Source of the DNA: Acidobacterium sp049965615
GTDB lineage: Bacteria; Acidobacteriota; Terriglobia; Terriglobales; Acidobacteriaceae
Reading direction: 5' to 3'
Assembly: GCA_049965615.1 (NCBI GenBank)
Contig: JBMFWD010000012.1
Span: forward strand, 1-64,000
Length of the DNA: 64,000 nt
In this document: positions 22,712-31,589 of the stretch, one piece after another
Position numbering within the stretch: position 1 is the first letter of the stretch
Layout of the letters: every line of letters begins with the position of its first letter
The notes under the pieces: model-generated
What the model was told of the DNA's origin: nothing
The model's database searches: none
The model's input: only the letters and a program-made list of their open reading frames with translations
Program-made: the position numbers and the translations under genes

Positions 22712-25228
22712 TTGATCAATCCAAAAAAAGTTACCCCCCGGTCGAAGATTGGAGGAGTCGATGCGCTAACTGAGTTGGCACTGAACCTCCACTGGTCCTG
22801 GAATCATGCTGCGGACGAACTATGGAAGCGTCTGGACTCCGAACTCTGGGAAGAAACGCAGAATCCGTGGGTCATCCTGCAGACAGTTTCAAAAGGCAAG
22901 ATCCAGGCCGCGTTGAAAACGCCGAAGTTTCGAACGCTGCTCGACGAACTACTTCGCGAGAAGCGTGAATCCTATACATCCGCGGCCTGGTTCCAGATGA
23001 AGCACCCCGGATCCGCGCTGACATCGATCGCCTACTTCAGCATGGAGTTCATGCTGAGTGAAGCGTTGCCGATTTACTCGGGCGGTCTTGGCAACGTAGC
23101 GGGTGACCAGATGAAGGCGGCCAGCGATCTGGGGGTTCCGGTCGTGGGCGTGGGGCTGCTCTACGGGCAGGGATATTTCCGCCAGGATCTCGATTCGGGA
23201 GGGCGACAGCAGGCGCTGTATCCAGTGAACGATCCAGGTCAATTGCCCATCCGCCCGCTGCGAGAAGCCAATGGGGAGTGGTTGCGATTGCAGATTCAGT
23301 TACCCGAATCGAAGCTCTGGCTGCGTTGCTGGGAAGTGTCTGTCGGAAGATTGAAGCTCTACCTGCTGGACAGCAACGATTTCTCGAATAGCGCGGCTCA
23401 CCGGTGTCTCACGGGACAGCTCTATGGTGGCGATGCCGAGATGCGGCTTCGGCAGGAGATCATCCTTGGGATCGGCGGCTGGCGTTTGCTGCGAGCCTTG
23501 GGTTTGCAGCCCGAGGTATGCCATCTCAACGAAGGTCACGCTGCGTTCGCCGTGCTCGAACGTGCGCGCTTCTATATGGAAGATTATAAAAAACCGTTCG
23601 ATCTTGCACTGAACGTCACACGGGCTGGAAATCTTTTCACGACGCATACCGCGGTCGCAGCGGGGTTCGACCTCTTCGATCCGGGACTGATGGGAAAATA
23701 TCTCACGCACTATGCGAAGGATGAACTGGCCATTTCTCTCGAAGACCTGCTTGCGTTGGGGAGGCGGAACCCGGCTGATCCAGCGGAACCGTTCAATATG
23801 GCCTATCTTGGGGTGCGTGGAAGCGGTCAGGTCAATGGGGTAAGTCAGCTTCACGGCCAAGTGAGCCGGGAAATCTTTCAGCCGCTCTTTCCGCGATGGC
23901 CACAAGTGGAAGTACCGATTGGTTCTGTGACCAACGGCATTCATGTGCCCACATGGGACTCAGAAGTGGCAGATGCACTCTGGACCACAGCTTGCGGCAA
24001 AAAACGCTGGTGTGGAGAGCATCCAGTCAGAGATGAAATTCGAAACCTACCTGACACCACATTATGGCAAATGCGCGCAGAACAGCGGAAATACCTGGTC
24101 GAACGGATGCGCAGGCGGTATGCGCGTCAGCTTGCCGCTGCTGGGGGAGGATCCCCGGATACCAGCGAAATCTTCAATGAAAATACGCTTACGCTCGGAT
24201 TCGCGCGCCGCTTCGCCACCTACAAGCGTCCCAATCTACTCTTGCACGATCCCGAACGGCTGGCCCGTCTTCTTTCCGATTCGCAGCGTCCCGTGCAATT
24301 GATTCTTGCCGGGAAAGCCCATCCACAGGATCTGCCGGGACAGGCGCTCATCCAGCAGTGGAACGATTTTCTCCAACGTCCGGAAGTCCGCGGGCGGGTT
24401 GTCTTTCTGAGCGATTACGATATGCTGCTGGCGCAGGAGCTGGTGCAGGGTATCGATCTGTGGATCAATACACCGCGACGTCCATGGGAAGCCTGTGGGA
24501 CCAGCGGAATGAAAGTGCTTGTCAACGGTGGTCTAAATCTGTCGGAACTGGATGGCTGGTGGGCGGAAGCCTATTCTCCTGAAGTCGGCTGGGCGATTGG
24601 AGATGGCAAGGAACATGACGACGATCCCGTATGGGATGCCGCCGAGGCAGAAGCGGTGTATACCTTGCTGGAAAGAGAGGTCATCCCGGAGTTTTATGAA
24701 CGGGGTGAAAATGGAACGCCATCCAAATGGTTGAGGCGTGTCCGTGAAAGTATGGCGCGGCTCACTTCGGAATTTTCCGCCAGTCGCGCCATCCGCGAAT
24801 ATACCGAGAGCCACTATCTCCCAGCCGCTTCCGGTTATCGCGGTCGAGCCGCTACCGATAGTAAGGTTGGCGCAAGTCTGCTCCAGTGGCAACAGAACCT
24901 CGCTCGGCATTGGAACACGGTGCGCTTTGGCACGGTGAACGTCGAGACGCGCGACGGCCAGCATTTCTTTCGAGTCGAGGTCTTTCCAGGCGGCCTCAAG
25001 CCAGATGCGCTGAGAGTGGAACTCTACGCAGACCCGCCTCAGGGAAGCGCGTCTGCTCTCGTAGCCATGACAGCATCGAAGAGCGGTGTGAATTCCTCAG
25101 AAGCGCAAATATATTGCGCCCAAGTGTCCGCAAGCCGTCCGACGAGCGACTACACTCCGCGCATCGTTCCCTACCATCCGAGCGCAACGATACCGCTTGA
25201 AGCCGCGCAGATCCTGTGGCAGCGCTGA
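22712..25228 (+). CDS. glgP: alpha-glucan phosphorylase (GT35 family)
   Basis: The protein has 838 residues from a TTG start with AGGAGA six bases upstream; no better start is near. The N-terminal region (LALNLHWSWNHAADELWKRL) is of the shorter, Thermotoga-type phosphorylases. Later motifs include AYFSMEFMLSEALPIYSGGL, GVGLLYGQGYFRQ, CHLNEGHAAFAVLERAR, and the pyridoxal-phosphate region PWEACGTSGMKVLVNGGLNL. It splits glycogen or maltodextrin with phosphate to glucose-1-phosphate, the substrate of the upstream Pgm. Confidence 0.92.
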   Translation: MINPKKVTPRSKIGGVDALTELALNLHWSWNHAADELWKRLDSELWEETQNPWVILQTVSKGKIQAALKTPKFRTLLDELLREKRESYTSAAWFQMKHPGSALTSIAYFSMEFMLSEALPIYSGGLGNVAGDQMKAASDLGVPVVGVGLLYGQGYFRQDLDSGGRQQALYPVNDPGQLPIRPLREANGEWLRLQIQLPESKLWLRCWEVSVGRLKLYLLDSNDFSNSAAHRCLTGQLYGGDAEMRLRQEIILGIGGWRLLRALGLQPEVCHLNEGHAAFAVLERARFYMEDYKKPFDLALNVTRAGNLFTTHTAVAAGFDLFDPGLMGKYLTHYAKDELAISLEDLLALGRRNPADPAEPFNMAYLGVRGSGQVNGVSQLHGQVSREIFQPLFPRWPQVEVPIGSVTNGIHVPTWDSEVADALWTTACGKKRWCGEHPVRDEIRNLPDTTLWQMRAEQRKYLVERMRRRYARQLAAAGGGSPDTSEIFNENTLTLGFARRFATYKRPNLLLHDPERLARLLSDSQRPVQLILAGKAHPQDLPGQALIQQWNDFLQRPEVRGRVVFLSDYDMLLAQELVQGIDLWINTPRRPWEACGTSGMKVLVNGGLNLSELDGWWAEAYSPEVGWAIGDGKEHDDDPVWDAAEAEAVYTLLEREVIPEFYERGENGTPSKWLRRVRESMARLTSEFSASRAIREYTESHYLPAASGYRGRAATDSKVGASLLQWQQNLARHWNTVRFGTVNVETRDGQHFFRVEVFPGGLKPDALRVELYADPPQGSASALVAMTASKSGVNSSEAQIYCAQVSASRPTSDYTPRIVPYHPSATIPLEAAQILWQR

Positions 25229-25245
25229 CGGCTAATATCACATGC

Positions 25246-25893
25246 CTACACGTAGGTTTCGCGTATCCATATCAGCCCGCTCTGGCGTACCAGTTCGCGG
25301 ATTTCGTTCAAAAAACCGCCAACGTCCTGTTGTTCCGTAGACGTGATCTCAAAGACCATGTATGCCGGGGTCTTTTCCAGCAGCCCTTTGACGGTGGGAA
25401 CTTCCAGCCGGAGATTGACGATATCGCATGGCTGGTCTTTCACTGTGGCTTCCAGCTTGGTCAGAAATGACTTGGCCCCAAATTCACCGGCGATTTCAAT
25501 CCGCGCCCGCGTTTGCACCTGGCGAAGCTGCTCTTCGGCACGTTCACGGGCCTGCGCGATCTGTTGTTTGCTGCGTTTTTCCGCTGCTTCCTTGTGGACC
25601 ACGCTGAATATCTTTTGTTCCCGCTCGGCCTTCCACACCAAGTCGCGCGATGGGAATGAGATCGCTTGCGTCGGACAGACCGTGGCGCATGTTGAACATC
25701 CCACCATGCAGTTATACGGACGCTCCACCACGGCCTTATGGAACTTGTCAGGCGTAATGTCGTATACCTCGCGTCCGCAGGTCACAAAGCACAATTCGCA
25801 GCCGATACACTTTTCGGTGTTCACGGCCGGAAACCACGGGACCTCTTTTCGCGCAATCCCGTGCCACTGGGTTTGGCTCAGATCTTTGGGCAT
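25246..25893 (-). CDS. 2[4Fe-4S] ferredoxin with C-terminal NIL domain
   Basis: The protein has 215 residues from the ATG at 25893, which has AAGGAAC upstream; the longer frame is unsupported. It has two iron-sulfur runs, CIGCELCFVTCGRE near 29-42 and CMVGCSTCATVCPT near 62-75. A charged coiled coil (AAEKRSKQQIAQARERAEEQ) follows. The last ~75 residues have the NIL-domain pattern (FLTKLEATVKDQPCDIVNLR, GLLEKTPAYMVFEITSTEQQ). It is at the downstream end of the arsR-acr3-arsC operon and convergent with glgP, 17 bases away. Its N-terminal part resembles the ferredoxin at 7372, and a fragment of a second copy lies at 5288. Confidence 0.85.
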   Translation of the reverse strand: MPKDLSQTQWHGIARKEVPWFPAVNTEKCIGCELCFVTCGREVYDITPDKFHKAVVERPYNCMVGCSTCATVCPTQAISFPSRDLVWKAEREQKIFSVVHKEAAEKRSKQQIAQARERAEEQLRQVQTRARIEIAGEFGAKSFLTKLEATVKDQPCDIVNLRLEVPTVKGLLEKTPAYMVFEITSTEQQDVGGFLNEIRELVRQSGLIWIRETYV

Positions 25894-26053
25894 ATGTTCG
25901 TTCCTTTGTATCGAACTGACGTATTTTCCAATTGGTGGGTCCCCGTCATTGAACCCCAGCTCTTTTCCAATACAAGATGGGCCTGAAGAGGGGGGCAAGG
26001 GTACGTGCTCCGTATGTGTTCTGCTGCGCACCTAACAAGGTCAAGACCTCAGA

Positions 26054-26446
26054 TCAAGTCGGGGACCGCAGCAGCTGTCGCACTCTTTCGCGGACTTCAT
26101 CGCGGATTGCGCGCACTTCTTCTATGGGCAGACCTTTAGGATCGCGCAACGGCCAATCTTCCCGCTGCACTCCAGGTACATACGGGCACTGGTCTCCGCA
26201 GCCCATCGTAATTAAAAGCTGCGCACCCTGCACCAGTTCCATGGTCATCCTCTGCGGCCTGGCTTGACGCAGGTCAATCCCCGCTTCCAGCATCACATCG
26301 ATCACTACAGGGTGCAATTGCTCTGCTGGTTGCGTGCCAGCGGAAACAGCATGGGCATCTTTCGGGTCAGCCAGCTGGTTGAAAAACGCGGCGGCCATTT
26401 GCGACCGGCCAGCATTGTGAACACAGGCGAAGACAACTTTCCTCAT
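26054..26446 (-). CDS. arsC: arsenate reductase, LMW-phosphatase family (thioredoxin-coupled type)
   Basis: The protein has 130 residues. The P-loop CVHNAGRSQMAAAFF supplies the nucleophilic cysteine and the arginine. The resolving cysteines lie in LITMGCGDQCPYVPG, and the acid in EDWPLRDPKGLP. It reduces arsenate to arsenite in the cytosol, using thioredoxin-like reductants. It begins two bases after the acr3 stop on the same strand, so arsenite made here goes straight to the exporter. Confidence 0.93.
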   Translation of the reverse strand: MRKVVFACVHNAGRSQMAAAFFNQLADPKDAHAVSAGTQPAEQLHPVVIDVMLEAGIDLRQARPQRMTMELVQGAQLLITMGCGDQCPYVPGVQREDWPLRDPKGLPIEEVRAIRDEVRERVRQLLRSPT

Positions 26447-26448
26447 CT

Positions 26449-27540
26449 TTACAACACCTTTGCGGGACTGAAATAACGTTTCTGGAACCAGAGCGAGACG
26501 TTCACCAGCCCAATGAGCGCAGGGACCTCCACCAAGGGACCGATGACGCCAACAAACGCCTCGCCGGAATTCAATCCGAAAACGGCCACCGCAACCGCAA
26601 TCGCCAACTCGAAATTATTGCTGGCTGCGGTAAAGGAGAGCGTTGCCGTCTGAGAGTAGTCCGCGCCCAGTGATTTTCCCATCCAAAAACTCACGAGGAA
26701 CATCACCGCGAAATAGATCGCCAACGGCAACGCAATCCGCAGCACATCCAGCGGCAGCCGCACGATCAAGTCTCCCTTCAGACTGAACATCACGACGATA
26801 GTGAAAAGCAGAGCGACCAGCGTGAGCGGACCAATGCGGGGAAGAAAGCGGGTGCGATACCACTCTTCGCTTTTGGCGCGTATCAGTGCAAAGCGCGTTA
26901 GCATTCCGCCTAGGAAAGGAATGCCCAGATAGATAAAGACGCTTTTTGCGATTTGCGCCATGCCTATGTGGACCACGGAACTACGTTGGCCAAACCAGGC
27001 GGGCAGGACGGTCAGGAATACCCAGGCATACACGCTATAGAAGAGCACCTGAAAGATGCTGTTGAAGGCCACCAGGCCGGCGGCATAGTCGGTGTCGCCC
27101 GAGGCCAGCTCATTCCAGACGAGGACCATGGCGATGCAGCGGGCGATGCCAATCAAAATCAGGCCACGCATGTAGGCCGGTTCGCCGCGCAAAAAAATGA
27201 GCGCCAAGGCAAACATCAGCAACGGCCCGATCACCCAGTTCTGCACCAGAGAGAGCGCCAGCACCTTACCGTTGCGGAAGACCTCATGCAGCTTCTCATA
27301 GCGCACCTTTGCCAGGGGAGGGTACATCATCACGATCAGGCCAATGGCGATGGGCACATTGGTGGTCCCGCTCTGAAAGCGCTGCACAAAGGCCGCCATC
27401 CCGGGGATAAAGTGCCCCAGCGAAACTCCGGCAGCCATGGCGAGAAAGATCCAAAGCGTTAGATAACGATCCAGAAAGGACAGGTGTTTGCGCGCCAGGG
27501 GCGCACAAACTTTTCCTTGCATGACAGGAGAAGTGGACAT
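26449..27540 (-). CDS. acr3: Acr3-type arsenite efflux permease
   Basis: The protein has 363 residues and ten predicted membrane helices. Acr3 hallmarks include YLTLWIFLAMAAGVSLGHFI, the conserved cysteine in IGIARCIAMVLVWNELASGD, and a late conserved helix TLSFTAASNNFELAIAVAVA. It exports arsenite, or works with the ArsA ATPase encoded upstream. The ATG at 27540 follows the arsR stop by two bases, and AAAGGAG lies 13 bases upstream within the arsR end. Confidence 0.93.
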   Translation of the reverse strand: MSTSPVMQGKVCAPLARKHLSFLDRYLTLWIFLAMAAGVSLGHFIPGMAAFVQRFQSGTTNVPIAIGLIVMMYPPLAKVRYEKLHEVFRNGKVLALSLVQNWVIGPLLMFALALIFLRGEPAYMRGLILIGIARCIAMVLVWNELASGDTDYAAGLVAFNSIFQVLFYSVYAWVFLTVLPAWFGQRSSVVHIGMAQIAKSVFIYLGIPFLGGMLTRFALIRAKSEEWYRTRFLPRIGPLTLVALLFTIVVMFSLKGDLIVRLPLDVLRIALPLAIYFAVMFLVSFWMGKSLGADYSQTATLSFTAASNNFELAIAVAVAVFGLNSGEAFVGVIGPLVEVPALIGLVNVSLWFQKRYFSPAKVL

Positions 27541-27542
27541 GG

Positions 27543-27962
27543 TTAATGGCACTCCTTTCGAGTGGAAAGAGACAGTGCCGTAGGGACCGGGGCGCCTTGC
27601 GCGGCAACATATTTTTCCGGTTTGCAGCAGGCCCGCGTCAATCGCGCCCGGTCTGCCTGCATGGCTTTGTCCTGGCGCAGGCAGGCGAATACGGCATCCA
27701 GAACGCGCCTGCCAGCGATGTCCTTGGGTGCCTCGATCCGATAGTGCATCCATTTGCCTTCACGTTTTGCCGCGACGATCCCGGCATGGCGCATGTAGGC
27801 CAGGTGGCGAGAGATTTTCGGCTGGCTTTCTCCGGTGACGTTCACCAAATAACAGACACAGATTTCACGTCCCTCCATCAGGTTGAGCAGACGGAGCCGA
27901 GTGTGGTCGGCCAAGGCCCGGAAGAGGTGCTCCATTCCCGGTGTTGTTACACGGATACCCAT
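27543..27962 (-). CDS. arsR: ArsR repressor with CVC arsenite-sensing site
   Basis: The protein has 139 residues. EHLFRALADHTRLRLLNLME leads to the alpha-3 sensing motif EICVCYLVNV (CVC, the classical As(III) site). The recognition helix is GESQPKISRHLAYMRHAGIV and the wing REGKWMHYRI, followed by a C-terminal CC pair (RACCKPEK). A start at 27935 (MEHLFRAL), with CCGGGA upstream, is equally plausible. It heads the arsR-acr3-arsC-ferredoxin operon. The AT-rich site at 27971-27996 is immediately upstream. Confidence 0.9.
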   Translation of the reverse strand: MGIRVTTPGMEHLFRALADHTRLRLLNLMEGREICVCYLVNVTGESQPKISRHLAYMRHAGIVAAKREGKWMHYRIEAPKDIAGRRVLDAVFACLRQDKAMQADRARLTRACCKPEKYVAAQGAPVPTALSLSTRKECH

Positions 27963-27970
27963 GCAGAAAG

Positions 27971-27996
27971 AATATATCTGTATATGCGTATATTAA
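27971..27996 (-). promoter_or_regulatory. promoter/operator for arsR-acr3-arsC
   Basis: The block AATATATCTGTATATG then CGTATATTAA (plus-strand reading) is strongly AT-rich within GC-rich DNA. Its element ATATGCGTATAT recurs exactly at 31077-31088, in front of the CVC-type arsR at 31112. On the minus strand TATATT near 27970 could serve as a -10 box. Shared ArsR binding at both sites is inferred. Confidence 0.6.
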
Positions 27997-27998
27997 GA

Positions 27999-29807
27999 CT
28001 ACTTTCCAACCGCGAGAAGCTCACCTTCGGTAGGTTCCCTTCCTTCCTGGGCCAGCGCAAGAAGCGCAGCGGGGCCGACGGGCGCTTCCATTTGCCAGGG
28101 AACGAGCGCCATGCGCGTGGCATGTTGCTCACGCACCTCCTGAATAAAGGGCGTCTCTTGCAGCCCCCGCGCGCGCAGCAAGCGGTCGCGGAAACCATCG
28201 CGGGAAAAGCTCTGGTTGACGATCCAGGCAAACGGATGAATCCCCGCCCGTGCCAGGTCCCGCTGCAAACTGGCCGCCTCATGCACGGGGGTCGCTGCCG
28301 GAAGCGTAACAATCAGGACCTGAGTAAATTCCGGATCGCGCAGACGCGGCAACAAGTTTCGTACAGCGTCCGGCAGGTCGCTCAAATTGCGCGAAACTTC
28401 CCGGTGATAGGCCTCGGCGGCGTCCAACAGGAGCAATGAATGCCCGGTCGGCGCGGTGTCCAGGACCACAAAGCCATCTTCGCCGCGGGCCACGGTCTCA
28501 GCAAATGCACTGAATACGGCGATCTCTTCCGTGCAGGGCGAGCGCAGATCCTCTTCCAGCAGGGCCTTCCCTTGTGCGTCCAGTCCGGGTGCGGCCTTGG
28601 CGACTACCTGCTCCGAATACCGGCGTGTCTCTTCGGCTGGATCGATTCGGCTCACCGTAAGCCCGGGCACAGAAGCGCCAATCGTGATGGCAAGATGGGC
28701 AGCCGGGTCCGTCGTGCTCAGATGCACTGGATGGCCGCGGTGCGCCAGTTCAATCGCAATGGCCGCGGCAATGGTTGTCTTGCCAACTCCACCCTTGCCC
28801 ATGGTCATCACTACGCCGTGTCCACGCTTCTCAATATCGTCAATCAACGATGAGAGGGACGGCACATCCGAAGCGGCATTCTGCTCCTGGATTTCCCCCG
28901 GCGCCTCCGGTTGCGTATCGGGACCGAAAACTTTTCGTAGCCTGGCAATCCCCATGGGCGCAAAGGGCAACAGAGGCACCTGAATGCGCGTCAGCGACGC
29001 CAGACTGGGTGGCATGGAGCGTAGCGCCTCCTGCCCCTGCGATTCCAAAGCAAATGCGGCCGGGTCTTCGCTGTCTTGCGCGACAAAGACCCCATTCAGG
29101 AAAAGATATTGGTTGGTGACTCCCATCTCGGCCAGCTCTGCGCGCGTGCGGTCGGCCTCCGCCAATGCTGAGCGCTCCGGGCGGCTGACCAGCACCAGCG
29201 TTGTTTGCATCGGATCGGAAAGCGTATGCAAACTGGCATCGTAGAGCGCTTTCTGTGCCTGCAATCCGGCGAGCGGTCCAAGGCAAGAAGTGCCTGTGGT
29301 GTTGGTTTCGATAAATCCAGTCCATGCCGCAGGCAGCTTTAACAAGCGCAGAGTATGGCCGGTCGGCGCAGTGTCAAAGAGCACATGATCGTACTCCGCA
29401 GTGGCGGCGGGGCTGCCCAACAGCTTGGTAAATTCATCGAAGGAGGCGATCTCGACCGTACATGCGCCGGAAAGCTGCTCCTCCATGCTGTTCAGCGCCG
29501 CTTCCGGCAGCACACCGCGATACGGGCCGACGACCCGGTCCCGGTACGCTTGCGCGGCGGCTTCTGGATTGATGTTCATGGCGAAGAGTCCCGCACATCC
29601 GGGCACCGCGGTCGGCTGTGATGAAAGCGGAACGCCCAGGACTTCGTCCAGGTTGGAGGCCGGGTCTGTGCTGACCAGCAGCACCTTGCGTCCACGCGCA
29701 GCCAACGCAACGGCCGCCGAACATGCCAGCGATGTTTTGCCGACGCCACCCTTGCCGGTGAAGAACAATGTTCTTGTGGCACGATCAAAAAATGTAGTGC
29801 TGTCCAT
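27999..29807 (-). CDS. arsA: ArsA arsenite-stimulated ATPase, two-domain form
   Basis: The protein has 602 residues and two homologous halves. The first P-loop, FFTGKGGVGKTSLACSAA, is near 16 and the second, VMTMGKGGVGKTTIAAAIAI, near 333. Switch regions DTAPTGHTLRLL and DTAPTGHSLLLL follow. The three arsenite-binding cysteines of the family fall in LSGACTVEIASF, GTSCLGPLAG and LRSPCTEEIAVF. It energises arsenite export by the membrane permease; Acr3 is encoded just downstream. The ATG at 29807 is 25 bases after arsD. Confidence 0.93.
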   Translation of the reverse strand: MDSTTFFDRATRTLFFTGKGGVGKTSLACSAAVALAARGRKVLLVSTDPASNLDEVLGVPLSSQPTAVPGCAGLFAMNINPEAAAQAYRDRVVGPYRGVLPEAALNSMEEQLSGACTVEIASFDEFTKLLGSPAATAEYDHVLFDTAPTGHTLRLLKLPAAWTGFIETNTTGTSCLGPLAGLQAQKALYDASLHTLSDPMQTTLVLVSRPERSALAEADRTRAELAEMGVTNQYLFLNGVFVAQDSEDPAAFALESQGQEALRSMPPSLASLTRIQVPLLPFAPMGIARLRKVFGPDTQPEAPGEIQEQNAASDVPSLSSLIDDIEKRGHGVVMTMGKGGVGKTTIAAAIAIELAHRGHPVHLSTTDPAAHLAITIGASVPGLTVSRIDPAEETRRYSEQVVAKAAPGLDAQGKALLEEDLRSPCTEEIAVFSAFAETVARGEDGFVVLDTAPTGHSLLLLDAAEAYHREVSRNLSDLPDAVRNLLPRLRDPEFTQVLIVTLPAATPVHEAASLQRDLARAGIHPFAWIVNQSFSRDGFRDRLLRARGLQETPFIQEVREQHATRMALVPWQMEAPVGPAALLALAQEGREPTEGELLAVGK

Positions 29808-29832
29808 ACTGTCTCCAATCTGTAGTTGTTCT

Positions 29833-30447
29833 TTATCCGCAGCAATTACTTCCGGACGCCACATTCGTTGCCGGCGCGCAGCAGTTCGATTCCATGACCG
29901 GCAGAACGTTCGGCGCATCTCGCTCCAAAAGGCGATTCGCCAGTTCGAGCACGGAACGCGCGGGACTCTCCCTGACCGCCTTGGCAGTCTCGACGGCGCG
30001 AGCCATGTCCTCGAAAGAAACGCCCAGCTTGCGCGCTTGGTCGAAATGGTATTTGAAACAGGGCTCGCAATTGGATGCGATCGAGGCGCCGATCGCGACC
30101 AACTCGGCCACAGCAGCGGTATATAGGACCGGAGTCTCCTCCTGAATGCCGGCAAAACTCGCAAGCTCCTTTCGCGTCGGATAGGAACCGCGGCTCACGA
30201 CAGAGCCGTTTGCCAGGATGAGAGGGAGGCAATCGTTGCCATACTCGACCAGGGAAGCCTTGACGGTCTCACTAGCGGCAAAGGCCTGAGGCTCCTGAGC
30301 CAGGTTATAGCGCTCGACTATAACTCCTTGGCTCTCCAGCCAATGCAGGTCGGACGCGAAGCGGGGGAGTACGGGATCCGGGTTTGGCCCACAGATACCC
30401 GTCGAACAGCACATCGGGGGATCGAAAACCTCTAATTTGTTTGCCAT
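29833..30447 (-). CDS. arsD: ArsD arsenic metallochaperone fused to an AhpD/CMD-like domain
   Basis: The protein has 204 residues. Residues 1-105 are ArsD: VFDPPMCCSTGICGPNPD holds the three arsenite-binding cysteines, and FAASETVKASLVEYGNDCLP and YPTRKELASF follow. ArsD is normally ~120 residues. Here residues ~110-180 add a CMD/AhpD-like helix bundle with an intact redox site, SNCEPCFKYHFDQARKLGVS (C-x-x-C then His). The tail NCCAPA...SNCCG keeps the two vicinal cysteine pairs found at the end of some ArsD proteins. It delivers arsenite to ArsA, and the added redox domain may reduce or load the metalloid. Confidence 0.9.
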   Translation of the reverse strand: MANKLEVFDPPMCCSTGICGPNPDPVLPRFASDLHWLESQGVIVERYNLAQEPQAFAASETVKASLVEYGNDCLPLILANGSVVSRGSYPTRKELASFAGIQEETPVLYTAAVAELVAIGASIASNCEPCFKYHFDQARKLGVSFEDMARAVETAKAVRESPARSVLELANRLLERDAPNVLPVMESNCCAPATNVASGSNCCG

Positions 30448-30477
30448 GTCTGTCTGCCTTTCATCGTTGAAGTACGA

Positions 30478-30831
30478 TCATAAACTTGCCGCCAACGCCT
30501 TCATGCGGCGCAGGGCCGGCGCCTCAATGCAGTACCCGGTCTTAGTCCCGCTGCAGGAAGAGCGCACCAGTCCCGCCTCCTTCAGTATTCTCAAGTGCTC
30601 AGAAACGGTGGACTGCGCCAAAGGGAATTCATTGACGATTTCGCTGCAAACACGCGCCTCCCGGCGGGAAAGCATCCGCAAAATACGGACCCGAATGGGA
30701 TGGCCCATCGCCTTTGCAAATACGGCCAACTCTTCGTCGGCGCCCGGCCCTTCAACCGGACGCAAGTCGTTTTCCTCTTGCAGCGATGCGGGTGTGCAGC
30801 AGGATGGCTCGGGTTTCTTTTTATTAGTCAT
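30478..30831 (-). CDS. arsR: ArsR-family repressor with N-terminal Cys pair
   Basis: The protein has 117 residues. The winged helix is LAVFAKAMGHPIRVRILRML, LAQSTVSEHLRILKEAGLVR and wing KTGYCIEAP. There is no CVC in alpha-3. An N-terminal KPEPSCCTPAS pair plus CSGTKTGYC near the wing could form a different As(III) site, as in ArsR variants with shifted sensing cysteines. It heads the minus-strand arsR-arsD-arsA operon and lies 30 bases before arsD. Confidence 0.87.
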   Translation of the reverse strand: MTNKKKPEPSCCTPASLQEENDLRPVEGPGADEELAVFAKAMGHPIRVRILRMLSRREARVCSEIVNEFPLAQSTVSEHLRILKEAGLVRSSCSGTKTGYCIEAPALRRMKALAASL

Positions 30832-30836
30832 CGAGT

Positions 30837-30852
30837 ATCGTCGAACAACGAT
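30837..30852. promoter_or_regulatory. inverted-repeat operator candidate at arsR-arsD-arsA
   Basis: ATCGT (30837-30841) and ACGAT (30848-30852) flank six bases, with further AT-rich symmetry outside. The dyad lies five bases upstream of the arsR start codon on the minus strand, so a repressor bound here would cover the initiation region. It differs from the ATATGCGTATAT sites, in keeping with a repressor of a different subtype. Confidence 0.45.
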
Positions 30853-31046
30853 TAAGCTTATGCCGTTCCATGACCCGTGTCAAGCGTCTATTTTGGCCTG
30901 GGCCTCTGGCCCTCAGTCCCGTCCTGTTGCCAGCGGCGAATGCGGACCTCAAAGAGGCGGTGGACAAAATGTAGCCATAGATTGGATAGAAGGCGCCGGG
31001 GACGCGGTGCGCGACAAGCCGCATTTTCCAGGGCGGCGCTTATTGC

Positions 31047-31089
31047 TTGACAGGGCGATCAAATATAACTATACATATATGCGTATATA
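31047..31089 (+). promoter_or_regulatory. sigma-70-type promoter with overlapping ArsR operator
   Basis: TTGACA at 31047-31052 and TATACA at 31070-31075 are separated by 17 bases, a near-consensus promoter. The AT-rich block from 31064 to 31089 covers the -10 box and start site. It includes ATATGCGTATAT, identical to the element in front of the other CVC-type arsR. It drives arsR at 31112 and probably the CMD and RND pump genes after it. Confidence 0.65.
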
Positions 31090-31111
31090 AGAAGACGTGC
31101 TGCGAGGAGAG

Positions 31112-31528
31112 ATGGAAAATCTGGAACAGACATTCAAGGGGCTGGCGGACACCAACCGGCTGCGCATCCTCAACCTGCTACTGCATGGCGGACTGTGCGT
31201 CTGTGAAATCCAGAGGGTGCTGGCCTCGCCGCAACCGAACGTCTCGCGCCACCTGACGTATCTGAGGGCCTCGGGCCTGGTAGGGGATCGTCGCGAGGGG
31301 ACGCGCGTCTACTACCACCTGGTGCGACCCAGTGAAGGCGCGAGGAAGTTGCTCTTCAATTTTCTGCGGGCAGCCTTCGAGCAGGATCCGGTCTTTGCGG
31401 CCGACATACGCCGGTTGCGGGAGGACATCGAATCGGGTGTGTGCAAGGCGGACTACTGGCGGCCCTATGCGGCGCTCTCACGTCCTTCCAAGACTGGGTC
31501 CTCCCCCGCAACGAGAAAGTCGGCATAA
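31112..31528 (+). CDS. arsR: ArsR repressor with CVC arsenite-sensing site
   Basis: The protein has 138 residues from the ATG at 31112, with GAGGAGAG just upstream; the in-frame codon at 31097 has no such site. It has TFKGLADTNRLRILNLLLHG, the sensing motif GLCVCEIQRV, the recognition helix SPQPNVSRHLTYLRASGLVG, and wing REGTRVYYHLV. A C-terminal extension (LREDIESGVCKADYWRPYAA) carries another cysteine. It is transcribed away from the arsDA operon. It likely controls the CMD protein and the RND pump downstream. Confidence 0.9.
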   Translation: MENLEQTFKGLADTNRLRILNLLLHGGLCVCEIQRVLASPQPNVSRHLTYLRASGLVGDRREGTRVYYHLVRPSEGARKLLFNFLRAAFEQDPVFAADIRRLREDIESGVCKADYWRPYAALSRPSKTGSSPATRKSA

Positions 31529-31589
31529 ACCGCGGAGGATGGACCATCATGAATTTCGACAGCAACACAAACAAAGGAGAGTAACAACA

